Positions 8,321 to 17,463 of a stretch of DNA of 54,301 nucleotides are shown piece after piece; position 1 is the stretch's first letter; every line of letters starts with the position of its first letter. This stretch comes from Fimenecus sp045613585. GTDB lineage: Bacteria > Bacillota > Clostridia > Oscillospirales > Acutalibacteraceae. The notes beneath the pieces are model-generated. The model had not been told where the DNA came from, searched no databases, and saw nothing but the letters and a program-made list of their open reading frames with translations. A program made the position numbers and the translations under genes. The DNA lies in the NCBI GenBank assembly GCA_045613585.1, contig JAZLBG010000119.1, forward strand, positions 1 to 54,301, given 5' to 3'.

Positions 8321-8352
8321 GTAAAAAAGTGCCTATAAAAGGGGTTGCTATA

Positions 8353-9408
8353 ATGAAAAACAAGAAAATAATAGCAATAATCGTTGCAATTATACTTGTA
8401 CTTTCTGTTTTTGCTATTGGTACAATGGCTAACACGAAAAATACATCACTTACAATTTCAATAAATAAGACAGAACTTTCTGCAGGTCAATCTGCAACTG
8501 TAACAGTTACTGCATCTGCCGACTACCCTGTCGCAACTGCATCAATTCCAGTTTTTTATGATAAAACAATGGTTACTGTAAGCAATGCAACAGCAAATCT
8601 CACAGGTTATGACGTTACAAGCGTTACGACCGATGCAAATGCGGTGGATTCAGCTAAAGTTTATGCAAACACTAACATTGATAGCAATAAATTCGGATTT
8701 GTTCTTGTAACATATATTGGCGGTGCTGGAGATACTGTTTCAACGATTGAAAACAAAACTCTTTTAACATTTACAGTTACTGCAAAGTCAGATATTTCAG
8801 GTGAAGCACTTGTTAAATGTGTTACAGAGTCAGCAAAAACTGATGACAATATTGCGGGTATGCTTTATTTCGGCACAACAACAAATGGCGCAACAATTAA
8901 TTCAATTCCTGAAAATGTTGAAAATATTAATGTTTCAAATGCATCAAAATCAGTTACAATCACAACTACCGCTGGCGGTGTTGATATTGTTGCGAAAGAA
9001 GATATGCCAACAGTAATCGACCCAACAAATAAATATGTTTATGGTATCACTGCAGGTGAAAATATTGAAGATTATATTGAAGCAAATAATGGCAGTTTTG
9101 AGCTTGTTGCAAACTCATCAGGCAAAACAAATGGTACAGGTGCAACTGTAAAAGTTAAAAATGCTAGTGGTACTGTTGTTGACACATATACAGTAATTAT
9201 TTTTGGTGATGTAAACGGTGATGCTGCTATTACAGCTACTGACAAAGCTGTAGTTTCTAACGTAGCTCTTGGCGGTACAATCACGGGCAATGCTAATAAC
9301 ATGGCTGCAGATGTAAATGGTGATACATCTATCACAGCTACTGACTCAGCTACTATTTCTAACGCAGCTCTCGGTGGAACACTCACTTCCAACCCTTATG
9401 CAAAATAA
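8353..9408 (+). CDS. Cohesin-like plus dockerin-like surface adaptor
   Basis: 351 residues from ATG 8353. The ATG at 8311 is rejected because the -10 box overlaps it; AAGGGG precedes 8353. Residues 5-22 form a signal peptide or membrane anchor. Residues about 32-200 match a cohesin-like beta-sandwich: a run SLTISINKTELSAGQSATVTV, the motif IPVFYDKTMVTV, and a late strand KTLLTFTVTAKSDISGEALV. Residues about 230-284 are a small beta module (YGITAGENIEDY ... VVDTYTVIIF) homologous to the one in the 882 gene. Residues 285-351 are the dockerin-like pair DVNGDAAITATD and DVNGDTSITATD, about 92% identical in DNA to the 882 gene. One cohesin plus one dockerin on one chain is the layout of a monovalent adaptor scaffoldin. 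There is no LPXTG motif and no catalytic domain. It is transcribed alone between its own promoter and terminator. Confidence 0.78.
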   Translation: MKNKKIIAIIVAIILVLSVFAIGTMANTKNTSLTISINKTELSAGQSATVTVTASADYPVATASIPVFYDKTMVTVSNATANLTGYDVTSVTTDANAVDSAKVYANTNIDSNKFGFVLVTYIGGAGDTVSTIENKTLLTFTVTAKSDISGEALVKCVTESAKTDDNIAGMLYFGTTTNGATINSIPENVENINVSNASKSVTITTTAGGVDIVAKEDMPTVIDPTNKYVYGITAGENIEDYIEANNGSFELVANSSGKTNGTGATVKVKNASGTVVDTYTVIIFGDVNGDAAITATDKAVVSNVALGGTITGNANNMAADVNGDTSITATDSATISNAALGGTLTSNPYAK

Positions 9409-9423
9409 AATATAAACAATTAA

Positions 9424-9449
9424 AACGAGGTGAGCCACCTCGTTTTTTG
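9424..9449 (+). terminator. Rho-independent terminator
   Basis: AACGAGGTG, loop AGC, CACCTCGTT, then TTTTTG. It ends the 8353 transcript. Confidence 0.9.
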
Positions 9450-9469
9450 TTTGTTAAATTGAGTATAAC

Positions 9470-9564
9470 AAATTAGAGTTTGTCGGGCTCTTTTAATTTC
9501 TTGTCTCCCCTGACAAGGGGAGCCGAGAAAACGCATATAAAACAGTTAGACAAACTCCAATTTA
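9470..9564. repeat. Mosaic inverted-terminus element, copy C (short form)
   Basis: The left terminus AAATTAGAGTTTGTCGGGCTC faces GACAAACTCCAATTTATC. Only one hairpin module remains (CTCCCCTGACAAGGGGAG) plus the tail GAGAAAACGCATATAAAACAG shared with copies A and B. It reads as an internally deleted copy, or as the minimal unit. Confidence 0.75.
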
Positions 9565-9606
9565 TCAAATGAATTAAAGCATGATGCATTTTAACTTAAT
9601 CCCGTC

Positions 9607-9635
9607 TTGACATTGTGTCTATTTTTGTGTAAAAT
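9607..9635 (+). promoter_or_regulatory. rny promoter
   Basis: TTGACA (9607-9612), 17 bases, TAAAAT (9630-9635). The predicted start near 9642 leaves a leader of about 107 bases before the ATG at 9749. Confidence 0.75.
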
Positions 9636-9748
9636 ATAAAAGATAGTATGGGGAAATAGTATTTCAACATACTCATTCACCTTAATTTCATTACATATTT
9701 TTGATATATCTTTTGAAATTAAATATTATTATAGGAGGGAACGACATA

Positions 9749-11299
9749 ATGGAACCAATTACCATTATTCTTGCCGTTGTCTCTGCTGTTGTATTCGGGG
9801 CACTTGGCTTCGTTTTCGGTAGCCTTTATCGTAAAAAGGTTGCTGAAGCTAAAATCGGCTCCGCTAATGAAGAAGCATTAAGAATTGTTAATCAGGCAGT
9901 CCAAGCTGCTGAAAGCAAGAAAAAAGAAGCTATTCTTGAGGCTAAAGACGAAATACACAAGTTAAGAAGTGAAGTTGATAAAGAACTTCGTGAAAGACGC
10001 GCAGAGGTACAACGTCAAGAAAACAGAATTAATCAAAAAGAAGAAAATCTTGACAAAAAGACAGAGAACCTTGAAAAGAAAGAAGAAATTTTAGCAGAAA
10101 AGCTTAAATCAGCAGATGCTAAAATGGAAGAAGTTGAAATGCTTAAGCGCAGTCAACTTGAGATGCTCGAAAAAGTTAGTGGCTATTCAAAAGAACAAGC
10201 AAAAGCTCTTCTTATGCAAGAACTTGATGAGCAACTTACTCATGAAAAGGCTCTCAAAATCATGGATTTTGAACAGCGCACTCGTGACGAAAGCGATAAT
10301 ATTGCACGCGATATTATTTCAGGTGCAATTCAGCGTTGTGCTGCAGACCATGCTGCTGAAGCAACTGTTTCAGTTGTTGCTCTTCCAAACGATGAAATGA
10401 AGGGTAGAATTATCGGTCGTGAAGGCCGTAATATTCGTACACTTGAAACAATTACAGGTGTTGACCTTATTATTGACGATACTCCTGAAGCAATTACAGT
10501 TTCAAGTTTTGACCCTGTTCGTCGTGAAGTTGCAAGACTTACTCTTGAAAAACTTATTCAGGATGGTCGAATTCACCCAGCACGCATTGAAGAAATGTTT
10601 GAAAAATCAAAGCGTGAGGTTGAACATACAATTAAACAAACTGGTGAACGCGCTGTTATTGACGCAGGCGTTAATGGTGTTCACCCTGAACTTGTTAAAC
10701 TTCTCGGTAAACTTAAATACCGTACAAGTTTTGGTCAGAATGTACTTAACCATGCACTTGAAGTTTCTTATATTGCAGGTCTTATGGCACAAGAACTTGG
10801 TGCAGATGTAAAACAAGCTAAGCGTGCAGGTCTTCTTCATGATATTGGTAAGGCTCTTGACCGTGAATTTGAAGGCACTCATATTGAGCTTGGTGTTGAG
10901 GCTGCTAAAAAATACAAAGAAAACGACAAAGTTATTCATGCAATTGCTGCTCACCATGGTGATGTTGAGGCTAAAACAATTGTTGCAGTACTTGTTCAGG
11001 CTGCTGACGCTATTTCAGCTGCTCGTCCAGGTGCTAGACGTGAAAATGTGCAGAATTACATTAAGCGTCTTGAAAAGCTTGAAGAAATCGCAACATCATT
11101 TGAAGGTGTTGAAAAATCTTTCGCAATTCAGGCGGGTCGTGAAATCAGAATTATGGTTAATCCAGAACAGGTTTCTGACGAAAAGATGGTTATTGTTGCT
11201 CGTGATATTGCAAAGAAAATTGAAGACGAGCTTGAATATCCAGGTCAAATCAAAGTTAATATTGTACGCGAAAACCGCGTAATCGATTTCGCAAAGTGA
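9749..11299 (+). CDS. rny: Ribonuclease Y
   Basis: 516 residues from ATG 9749, chosen because AGGAGG (9733-9738) lies 10 bases upstream; the in-frame ATG at 9701 has no such site. An N-terminal membrane helix (about 3-25) is followed by a long charged coiled coil (about 30-190). Then come a KH domain around GRIIGREGRNIR (218-229) and an HD phosphohydrolase domain with LLHDIGK (H364, D365). This is the standard RNase Y layout and length. The enzyme is a membrane-bound endonuclease that starts mRNA decay in Firmicutes. ymdB lies downstream, as in Bacillus. The window also encodes PNPase (pnp), a usual partner. Confidence 0.97.
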   Translation: MEPITIILAVVSAVVFGALGFVFGSLYRKKVAEAKIGSANEEALRIVNQAVQAAESKKKEAILEAKDEIHKLRSEVDKELRERRAEVQRQENRINQKEENLDKKTENLEKKEEILAEKLKSADAKMEEVEMLKRSQLEMLEKVSGYSKEQAKALLMQELDEQLTHEKALKIMDFEQRTRDESDNIARDIISGAIQRCAADHAAEATVSVVALPNDEMKGRIIGREGRNIRTLETITGVDLIIDDTPEAITVSSFDPVRREVARLTLEKLIQDGRIHPARIEEMFEKSKREVEHTIKQTGERAVIDAGVNGVHPELVKLLGKLKYRTSFGQNVLNHALEVSYIAGLMAQELGADVKQAKRAGLLHDIGKALDREFEGTHIELGVEAAKKYKENDKVIHAIAAHHGDVEAKTIVAVLVQAADAISAARPGARRENVQNYIKRLEKLEEIATSFEGVEKSFAIQAGREIRIMVNPEQVSDEKMVIVARDIAKKIEDELEYPGQIKVNIVRENRVIDFAK

Positions 11300-11413
11300 T
11301 GAAATTAGCGCCTTTTCACTTTTTCACCCTTGACTTACACTCGTAAGCCTGCGGTCTCAAAAGCAAAAATCCATCTAATTTCAAACACTTTGAAGTATTT
11401 TGCAAATTAAAAC

Positions 11414-11441
11414 TGCCCCGTTGTCTTTCGGCTTCGGGGCA
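11414..11441. other. Hairpin in the rny-ymdB gap
   Basis: TGCCCCG (11414-11420) pairs with CGGGGCA (11435-11441). It is followed by AAAATAAT on this strand; on the opposite strand GTTTTAATTT follows. It lies in the 173-base gap after rny. It could be an mRNA processing or end structure for rny. I see no clear promoter for ymdB here. Confidence 0.4.
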
Positions 11442-11472
11442 AAATAATCTATATATAGAAACGGTGTGCATA

Positions 11473-12258
11473 ATGTCACGCAATATAAAAATTCTTTGCA
11501 TCGGCGACGTAGTTGGTGCTAGTGGTTGTGAGTTTTTACGAAAAAAACTTGCAGATTTTAAAAGAGAAAACGACATTGATGTTTGTATTGTCAATGGTGA
11601 AAATTCAGCAGTTGGTAATGGTATGTTGCCACAATCCTGCAACAGTATTTTTACAAGTGGTGCAGATTTTATTACAGGTGGTAATCATTCTTTTAAAAGA
11701 AGAGAAATTTATGAATATCTTGATAGTGCTGATGCTGTAATTCGTCCTGCAAACTTTGGTGACGGAGTATGGGGAAAAGGTTATGGTATAATCGACAAAG
11801 GTGCCTATAGAGTTGGCGTTATAAACCTTCTTGGCAGAGTATGGCTTGAAGGACATAGTGACCCATTTGAAACAGCTGAAAAAATCATTGATGAACTTAA
11901 AAAAGAAACAAAAATCATAATTGTTGATTTTCATGCAGAAGCAACTGCAGAGAAAAAGGCGTTAGGCTATTTTCTTGATGGAAAAGTCAGTGCAGTTTTT
12001 GGTACACATACACATATTCAGACATCTGATGTTCAGATTATGAAAAATGGAACAGGTTATATTACCGATTTAGGTATGACCGGTCCTGAAGAGTCTGTTT
12101 TAGGTGTAAAAAAAGAAATAATTATAGAAAAATTCAGAAAAGGCTTTGCTCCAATGTTTGAAAATGCAGATACCGAAGCTTTTATGCAAGGATGTGTATT
12201 TACTGTTGACCGTGATACAGGAAAAACTATTGAAGCAACTGCAATTACAGTGAGGTGA
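11473..12258 (+). CDS. ymdB: YmdB-family metallophosphoesterase
   Basis: 261 residues from ATG 11473. A GTG nine bases upstream is possible; neither has a strong ribosome binding site. The dinuclear-metal motifs of the YmdB family are present in order: CIGDVVG near the start, NGENS, GGNHSFKR, DFHAEATAEK and GTHTHIQTSD. In Bacillus, YmdB is a cyclic-nucleotide (2',3'- and 3',5'-cAMP) phosphodiesterase that affects biofilm and motility decisions and is co-transcribed with rny; the order is preserved here. It is the first gene of a tight run ending at 17428. Confidence 0.92.
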   Translation: MSRNIKILCIGDVVGASGCEFLRKKLADFKRENDIDVCIVNGENSAVGNGMLPQSCNSIFTSGADFITGGNHSFKRREIYEYLDSADAVIRPANFGDGVWGKGYGIIDKGAYRVGVINLLGRVWLEGHSDPFETAEKIIDELKKETKIIIVDFHAEATAEKKALGYFLDGKVSAVFGTHTHIQTSDVQIMKNGTGYITDLGMTGPEESVLGVKKEIIIEKFRKGFAPMFENADTEAFMQGCVFTVDRDTGKTIEATAITVR

Positions 12259-12262
12259 CACA

Positions 12263-13759
12263 ATGAAAAATGCGATTAAAATAATAGCATTAATTTTATG
12301 TGTTACTATGCTCTTTTCTGCTTGTTCAAATAAAAAGCCAACTGAAAATGAGCCTACAACCAAAGCTTCTGAACAAAGTACGCAACCAAATATAGAGAGT
12401 GAGTTGCTAAAAGGTGATGGCGTTGTTTCTTTGCCATATAACGAAACAGATGGAATAAATCCTTTTTTTGCAAAAAGTAATGAAAATCTTTATATTTGCA
12501 ACTTGTTATATGATTCACTATTTTCTGTTGATAAGAGTTACAAAGCAAATCCAGATATAGCACAAAGTATTTCTATAAATGGTAACACAGCAACAGTGCA
12601 ACTTCGTACAGATGCTGTTTGCAAAGGCTCTCAACCTATAAATGCATATGATGTAGTTTATTCTTTTAATCTTGCAAAAGCATCTTATGGTTGGTCAGGG
12701 TATTTAAATGGTATCTCAGAAGCTTTTGTCAAATCAACATATTCAGTAGCGTTTACTCTTGATTTTGAAGATGTTTATGTTGGGGCAAAGTTGTGTTTCC
12801 CTATAGTTAAAGAAGGAACAGCAGATATTCAAACAGCCGTGCCAACAGGTAGTGGAGATTACTATTATCTTGAAGGCAGTTTATATAGCAATAAAAACGA
12901 TTCAAAAATTGCTCTTTATGGTATAGGCTCAAATAAAAGCTCTGAAAATGCATTTAAGATTGGTGCAACAGATGTTTATTATAACGATTTATCAAATTGT
13001 GAGTATATAGGCATTACAGGAAAAACAGAAGAAACACAACTAAATAATATGGTTTATTTAGGGCTTAATAGCAATAATGGTGCGCTGAATAAATATGTCC
13101 GCAGTGCAATTGCTGCAGGAATAAATGGTGATGATGTTGTAGTTTCAGCATATCAAGGTCATGGTAAAGCAGTAAAAATGCCGATTAATCCAAACGCGGA
13201 ATATTATGAAAACATTTCTTCTATCAATGTAAAAGGTGATTCTAAACTTGCTGAAAAAATTCTTGACAGAAGTGGTTTTACAAAATATTCAGGCACAACA
13301 AAAAGTAATGGTGCATATGCATTGTCATTCTATCTTATTGTAAATGCAGACAACAAATACAGAGTGGCTGCTGCTTATAATATAGCGGATAGTTTGAACA
13401 AACTGGGCTTTTTTGTTGTTGTTAATCCTTTATCTTTTGCAGATTATAATCAACGCATAGCGGATGGAAATTATGATATGTATATAGGTGAGACAAAGCT
13501 TGACGGCTCAATGGATTTGTCACAGTTTTTCCTTGAAGGTGGAAAATTAGGTGCGGGAATTGATAAGTCTGGCAAAGCAGCAACAGAATATTTCCGTTAT
13601 CGTGCAGGTCATATTACAACAGAAGAATATTATGAAATTTTCGCAGAGGAATATCCTTTTGTGCCGGTGCTTTTCAGAAATGGTTATGTGGTAACTTCTG
13701 GCGATATTAAAACAGATTTATCAGAAAATTCATTTGATTTATACAAAAACTTAAAATAA
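12263..13759 (+). CDS. Extracellular solute-binding lipoprotein, family 5 (peptide type)
   Basis: 498 residues. The signal sequence has the lipobox LFSAC, so Cys21 should be lipid-modified and the mature protein anchored outside the membrane. A Ser/Thr/Glu-rich linker follows (about 23-50). The rest matches SBP family 5: an early NPFF / LYDSLF segment, DVVYSFNLA near 130-140, and a late PVLFRNGYVV. Such proteins deliver peptides or nickel to an ABC importer, but no permease or ATPase gene is nearby. It may serve a distant transporter or act as a sensor. It starts 4 bases after ymdB and ends 9 bases before recG. Confidence 0.85.
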   Translation: MKNAIKIIALILCVTMLFSACSNKKPTENEPTTKASEQSTQPNIESELLKGDGVVSLPYNETDGINPFFAKSNENLYICNLLYDSLFSVDKSYKANPDIAQSISINGNTATVQLRTDAVCKGSQPINAYDVVYSFNLAKASYGWSGYLNGISEAFVKSTYSVAFTLDFEDVYVGAKLCFPIVKEGTADIQTAVPTGSGDYYYLEGSLYSNKNDSKIALYGIGSNKSSENAFKIGATDVYYNDLSNCEYIGITGKTEETQLNNMVYLGLNSNNGALNKYVRSAIAAGINGDDVVVSAYQGHGKAVKMPINPNAEYYENISSINVKGDSKLAEKILDRSGFTKYSGTTKSNGAYALSFYLIVNADNKYRVAAAYNIADSLNKLGFFVVVNPLSFADYNQRIADGNYDMYIGETKLDGSMDLSQFFLEGGKLGAGIDKSGKAATEYFRYRAGHITTEEYYEIFAEEYPFVPVLFRNGYVVTSGDIKTDLSENSFDLYKNLK

Positions 13760-13768
13760 GGTGAAATT

Positions 13769-15820
13769 ATGAAGTTTTCCGACGATATTAAGTATATCAA
13801 GGGTGTTGGCGAAGCTCGTGCAACGGGCTTTCGCAGTCTTGGTGTGTCAACAGTTGGGGAACTTCTTCGTTTTTATCCTCGAGCTTATGAGGATTGGAGT
13901 AAAATTATTCCCATTTCACAATGTGTAATAGGTGAAAATGTTTGTATTAAGGGTACAGTTATGTTCCCTGTTAAAAACGAGCGTGTACGTGGCGGAATGT
14001 TAATTGCAAAAGCTACCGTAACTGACGGTGAAGATGTGGTTGCAGTAACATTTTTCAATAACAAATACATTGAAAAAATGCTTAAAAGCGGTGAAGAATA
14101 TCTTTTTTATGGCAAAATAACACTTGGCAAGTTTTCAGCTCGTGAAATGGTTACACCATTGTTTGTAAAGTCTGAAAAAAGTGTAGAGATTAGACCGATT
14201 TACCCACAAAATAAAACTATAACGACAAAAATTGTTCAGTCGGCGGTAGAAAATGCTTTGAAAAATATTGATGCAATTCCTGACTATCTTCCTGATTATA
14301 TAATTAAAAAGTTTAATCTTGTAAGTCTTGATAGGGCAATTCGTGACATTCATTTTCCAAAAGATGATACGGCTTTACAGAATGCTCGAGATAGATTGAT
14401 TTTTGACGAGTTATTTATTTTACAGTTAAGTTTGTTGACTCTTAAGAGCGACAACTCAACAGTTGAAACAGGCAATATTATAGTAACAGATTATTCAGAA
14501 GAATTCTTTAACTTGTTGCCGTTTACACCAACAAATGCACAGAAACGAGCAGTTAAAGATGCGGTTGCCGATATGCAAAGTGGTAAACAAATGAACAGAC
14601 TTTTACAAGGTGATGTTGGTAGTGGTAAAACTGCAGTTGCAGCATCAATTGTTTATACTACTGCAAAAAACCAAATGCAATCTGCCCTTATGGCACCTAC
14701 TGAAGTGTTGGCAACACAGCATTTTGAAACCTTTGAAAAACTGTTTAAGGGTACAGGCATTTGTTGTGAGTTGTTGACAGGTAGCACAAAAGCAAAAGAG
14801 AAAAAAGAGATTAAAGAGTGTTTAGAAAATGGCGAAATTGATTTGATTATTGGTACTCATGCTCTTATTCAGGATGATGTTATATTTAAAAATCTTGGTC
14901 TTGTTATAACAGACGAGCAACATAGATTTGGAGTAAAACAGCGTACAGGACTTTGTGCAAAAGGTGAAAATCCACACGTTTATGTTATGTCTGCGACACC
15001 AATTCCAAGAACCTTAGGTCTTATTATGTTTGGTGACTTGAATGTGTCAATTCTTGATGAATTACCACCAGGCAGACAAAAAATTGAAACATATACAGTG
15101 AATTCTGGCAAGCGTGGCAGTATGTTTGACTATATAAGAAAACATCTTGACGCAGGCTATCAAGCATATATTGTTTGTCCTCTTGTTGAAGAAAGTGAAA
15201 TGATGCAAGGGGTACTATCTGCTGAAGAATATTATAAAAAAGCACAACCACTTTTTAAGGATTACAAACTTGACTTACTTCATGGAAAAATGACACCAAA
15301 GAAAAAAGATGAAGTTATGATTAAGTTTAAAAATGGTGAAACACAGTTACTTATTTCAACAGTTGTTATTGAAGTTGGTGTTGATGTGCCTAATGCGGTA
15401 ATTATGGTAATAGAAAATGCTGAGCGTTTTGGTCTTTCACAGCTTCATCAGTTGCGCGGTCGTGTTGGTCGTGGTCAGGCAAAATCCTCTTGTATTCTTG
15501 TAACTGATGCAAAAAATGACGAGGCCGTTGCACGAATGAAAATTATGTGTGAAACTACTGACGGATTTAAAATTGCAGACGAAGATTTGAAGCTTCGTGG
15601 ACCAGGTGATTTCTTTGGTACTCGTCAACACGGGCTTCCAAAACTTCGTATAGCTGATATTTTAACAGATACAAAAATTCTTATGCAGACACAAGAACTT
15701 GCAAAAGAGATTATGTTAACAGATGGGAACTTTAAGAAAGAAGAACATCATCAGATTGGCAAACAAGTAATGAAAAAAGTTTATAGTTTGCAGGTTTCTA
15801 ACACTGCGAATACAATATAG
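13769..15820 (+). CDS. recG: ATP-dependent DNA helicase RecG
   Basis: 683 residues, the usual RecG length. The N-terminal wedge/OB region includes KGVGEARATGFRSLGV (about 11-26), which binds branched DNA. The superfamily 2 motor follows, with Walker A GDVGSGKT (281-288), DEQH box (382-385), SATPIPRT and the C-terminal motif QLRGRVGRG. RecG remodels stalled forks and Holliday junctions. GGTGA lies ahead of the ATG, 9 bases after the lipoprotein gene; translational coupling is likely. Confidence 0.97.
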   Translation: MKFSDDIKYIKGVGEARATGFRSLGVSTVGELLRFYPRAYEDWSKIIPISQCVIGENVCIKGTVMFPVKNERVRGGMLIAKATVTDGEDVVAVTFFNNKYIEKMLKSGEEYLFYGKITLGKFSAREMVTPLFVKSEKSVEIRPIYPQNKTITTKIVQSAVENALKNIDAIPDYLPDYIIKKFNLVSLDRAIRDIHFPKDDTALQNARDRLIFDELFILQLSLLTLKSDNSTVETGNIIVTDYSEEFFNLLPFTPTNAQKRAVKDAVADMQSGKQMNRLLQGDVGSGKTAVAASIVYTTAKNQMQSALMAPTEVLATQHFETFEKLFKGTGICCELLTGSTKAKEKKEIKECLENGEIDLIIGTHALIQDDVIFKNLGLVITDEQHRFGVKQRTGLCAKGENPHVYVMSATPIPRTLGLIMFGDLNVSILDELPPGRQKIETYTVNSGKRGSMFDYIRKHLDAGYQAYIVCPLVEESEMMQGVLSAEEYYKKAQPLFKDYKLDLLHGKMTPKKKDEVMIKFKNGETQLLISTVVIEVGVDVPNAVIMVIENAERFGLSQLHQLRGRVGRGQAKSSCILVTDAKNDEAVARMKIMCETTDGFKIADEDLKLRGPGDFFGTRQHGLPKLRIADILTDTKILMQTQELAKEIMLTDGNFKKEEHHQIGKQVMKKVYSLQVSNTANTI

Positions 15821-15834
15821 CAAGGATGTTATTT

Positions 15835-16494
15835 ATGAACGAAATTAAAGGATATTTAAGAGATTTCAGATTGAATGTGCCTACTGTAATTAATGAATGC
15901 AAAGGTATAAAAATCTTTGGCAGAAGCATAAAATCTATTGTGTTTTCAACAGATGTGAGTATTATTCGAAATTGTAATGCTGATGCAGTAATTGCAGTTT
16001 ATCCATTTACACCACAACCAGTTATAACACAAGCGGTTATGATGGTTGCAGACTGTCCTGTTTTTGTGGGTGTTGGTGGCGGACTCACAAAGGGTGAACG
16101 AGTAATTAACCTTGCTCGTCATGCAGAATATCAAGGGGCTACGGGCGTTGTGCTTAATGCGCCAACGTCAAATGATACAATCCGTGAGGTTGATAGGGTT
16201 GTGGATTTGCCTATTGTAATTACAATTGTAAAAGAAGATGATATTCAAGGTAGAATTGATGCGGGGGCAGACATATTAAATGTTTCCGCTGCTTCTAAAA
16301 CACCTGAATTAGTAGCAAAAATCCGCGAAAAAGTCCCTAATATACCAATTATGGCAACGGGTGGACCAACAGAAGAAAGCATAAAAGCAACAATAAAAGC
16401 TGGTGCAGATGCAATTACATGGACGCCACCATCAAACGGAGAAGTTTTTCGTGATATTATGGACGCTTATCGTAATGGTGAGCCACACCCATAA
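15835..16494 (+). CDS. TIM-barrel phosphate-binding protein of unknown substrate
   Basis: 219 residues from ATG 15835. The ATG at 15826 overlaps the AAGGA binding site and is rejected. Repeating beta-alpha units with VGVGGGLTKG, VNLP-type turns, IMATGGPTEESI and GADAITWTPPS give the C-terminal phosphate-binding loops of a (beta/alpha)8 barrel, like the KDPG-aldolase, indole-glycerol-phosphate and NanE type of enzymes. Homologues are usually labelled hydrolase without biochemical support. No definite catalytic Lys or Asp pair can be assigned by eye. It follows recG by 14 bases. Confidence 0.7.
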   Translation: MNEIKGYLRDFRLNVPTVINECKGIKIFGRSIKSIVFSTDVSIIRNCNADAVIAVYPFTPQPVITQAVMMVADCPVFVGVGGGLTKGERVINLARHAEYQGATGVVLNAPTSNDTIREVDRVVDLPIVITIVKEDDIQGRIDAGADILNVSAASKTPELVAKIREKVPNIPIMATGGPTEESIKATIKAGADAITWTPPSNGEVFRDIMDAYRNGEPHP

Positions 16495-16513
16495 ATAAAA
16501 AAGGGGTATATTT

Positions 16514-17428
16514 ATGTATATTTTCGAACCAATTTTAAGAAAAAACTGGGAAAATACAGAAAAAATGGATGCAAAACGAATTGCATCCCAAACAGAGCCT
16601 GAAGGTCTTGAAAAAAATCTTGATATTCCTTATATTGACGATGGCGAAAAGGCTCATTTGCTTGATATTTATTACCCACAAGGTACAACTGAAAAACTTC
16701 CAGTAATTATTGATATTCACGGCGGTGGCTGGATGTACGGTTATAAAGAAATCAATAAGAATTTCTGCCTTATGCTCGCTGAAAAGGGCTTTTTAGTAGC
16801 ATCAATCAACTATCGTCTTGCAGGCGGTAACATAAGATTTGATGACCAGATTCGCGATATTTTTGCAGCTCTTAAATTTTTAAGTGAAGAGCTTAAAAAA
16901 CACCCTGCTGACTTAGATAATGTATTTCTTGCAGGCGACTCTGCGGGCGGTCATTTCTCTTGTGTAACAACTGCTATAAATCTTAATGAAGATATGCAAA
17001 AAGATTTTGGTGTTACATATTGTGGCCTTGATTTTAAAGCAGTAGCAGCAATATGCCCAGCAGTTGACCTGTTAAGCCCTAATATTGTAATGAATATCAA
17101 TGTGCCAGTGCTTTTAGGTGATAAATACAGAAAAAGTCCTTATCGCAAGTATCTTGATGTGGCACAAATTATCTCAAAGGATTTTCCGCCATTTTATGTA
17201 AATACTGCGAAAAATGATTTCCTCAAAAAGCAGTGTTATAAGCTTAATGGATTGCTTGAAAAATATAATATCGACCATTTCTTCCACGATTTCAGTGAAG
17301 AAAAATGGGATGTAAAACATCTTAATCATGTGTTCAATGTAGTTGACCCATTTTCTGTCCCGGGCGACTGTGCCAACACCGAAATCGCAGATTTCTTTAA
17401 AGCTAGAATGACAACAAAAGTAAAATAA
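16514..17428 (+). CDS. Alpha/beta-hydrolase, HSL-type esterase
   Basis: 304 residues with no signal peptide, so cytoplasmic. The HSL-family oxyanion motif HGGGW is at 69-73 and the nucleophile motif GDSAGG at 141-146 (Ser143). Asp in NTAKNDF (about 237) and His in HLNHVF (about 275) complete a plausible triad. The family hydrolyses short-chain acyl esters, including acetyl groups on sugars; the substrate here is unknown. AAGGGG is the ribosome binding site. It is the last gene before the terminator at 17432. Confidence 0.88.
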   Translation: MYIFEPILRKNWENTEKMDAKRIASQTEPEGLEKNLDIPYIDDGEKAHLLDIYYPQGTTEKLPVIIDIHGGGWMYGYKEINKNFCLMLAEKGFLVASINYRLAGGNIRFDDQIRDIFAALKFLSEELKKHPADLDNVFLAGDSAGGHFSCVTTAINLNEDMQKDFGVTYCGLDFKAVAAICPAVDLLSPNIVMNINVPVLLGDKYRKSPYRKYLDVAQIISKDFPPFYVNTAKNDFLKKQCYKLNGLLEKYNIDHFFHDFSEEKWDVKHLNHVFNVVDPFSVPGDCANTEIADFFKARMTTKVK

Positions 17429-17431
17429 TGT

Positions 17432-17461
17432 AAGGCGGGGCTAGTCCTCGCCTTTTGTTTT
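17432..17461 (+). terminator. Rho-independent terminator of the ymdB-esterase operon
   Basis: AAGGCGGGG, loop CTAGT, CCTCGCCTT, then TTGTTTT. Confidence 0.88.
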
Positions 17462-17463
17462 GC

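Noticed and set aside
8311..8352. Earlier start codon for the cohesin/dockerin adaptor
   Set aside because: The ATG lies inside the -10 region of the promoter and has no ribosome binding site; it would also place polar residues ahead of the signal sequence.
10607..10957. Minus-strand frame within rny (and similar Phe/Cys/Asn-rich frames inside many genes)
   Set aside because: Composition typical of the antisense of AT-rich, Lys/Glu/Thr-rich genes; fully inside a confident gene.
12263..13759. A complete peptide ABC importer
   Set aside because: Only the binding lipoprotein is present; the next genes are recG and unrelated proteins, so no importer is claimed here.
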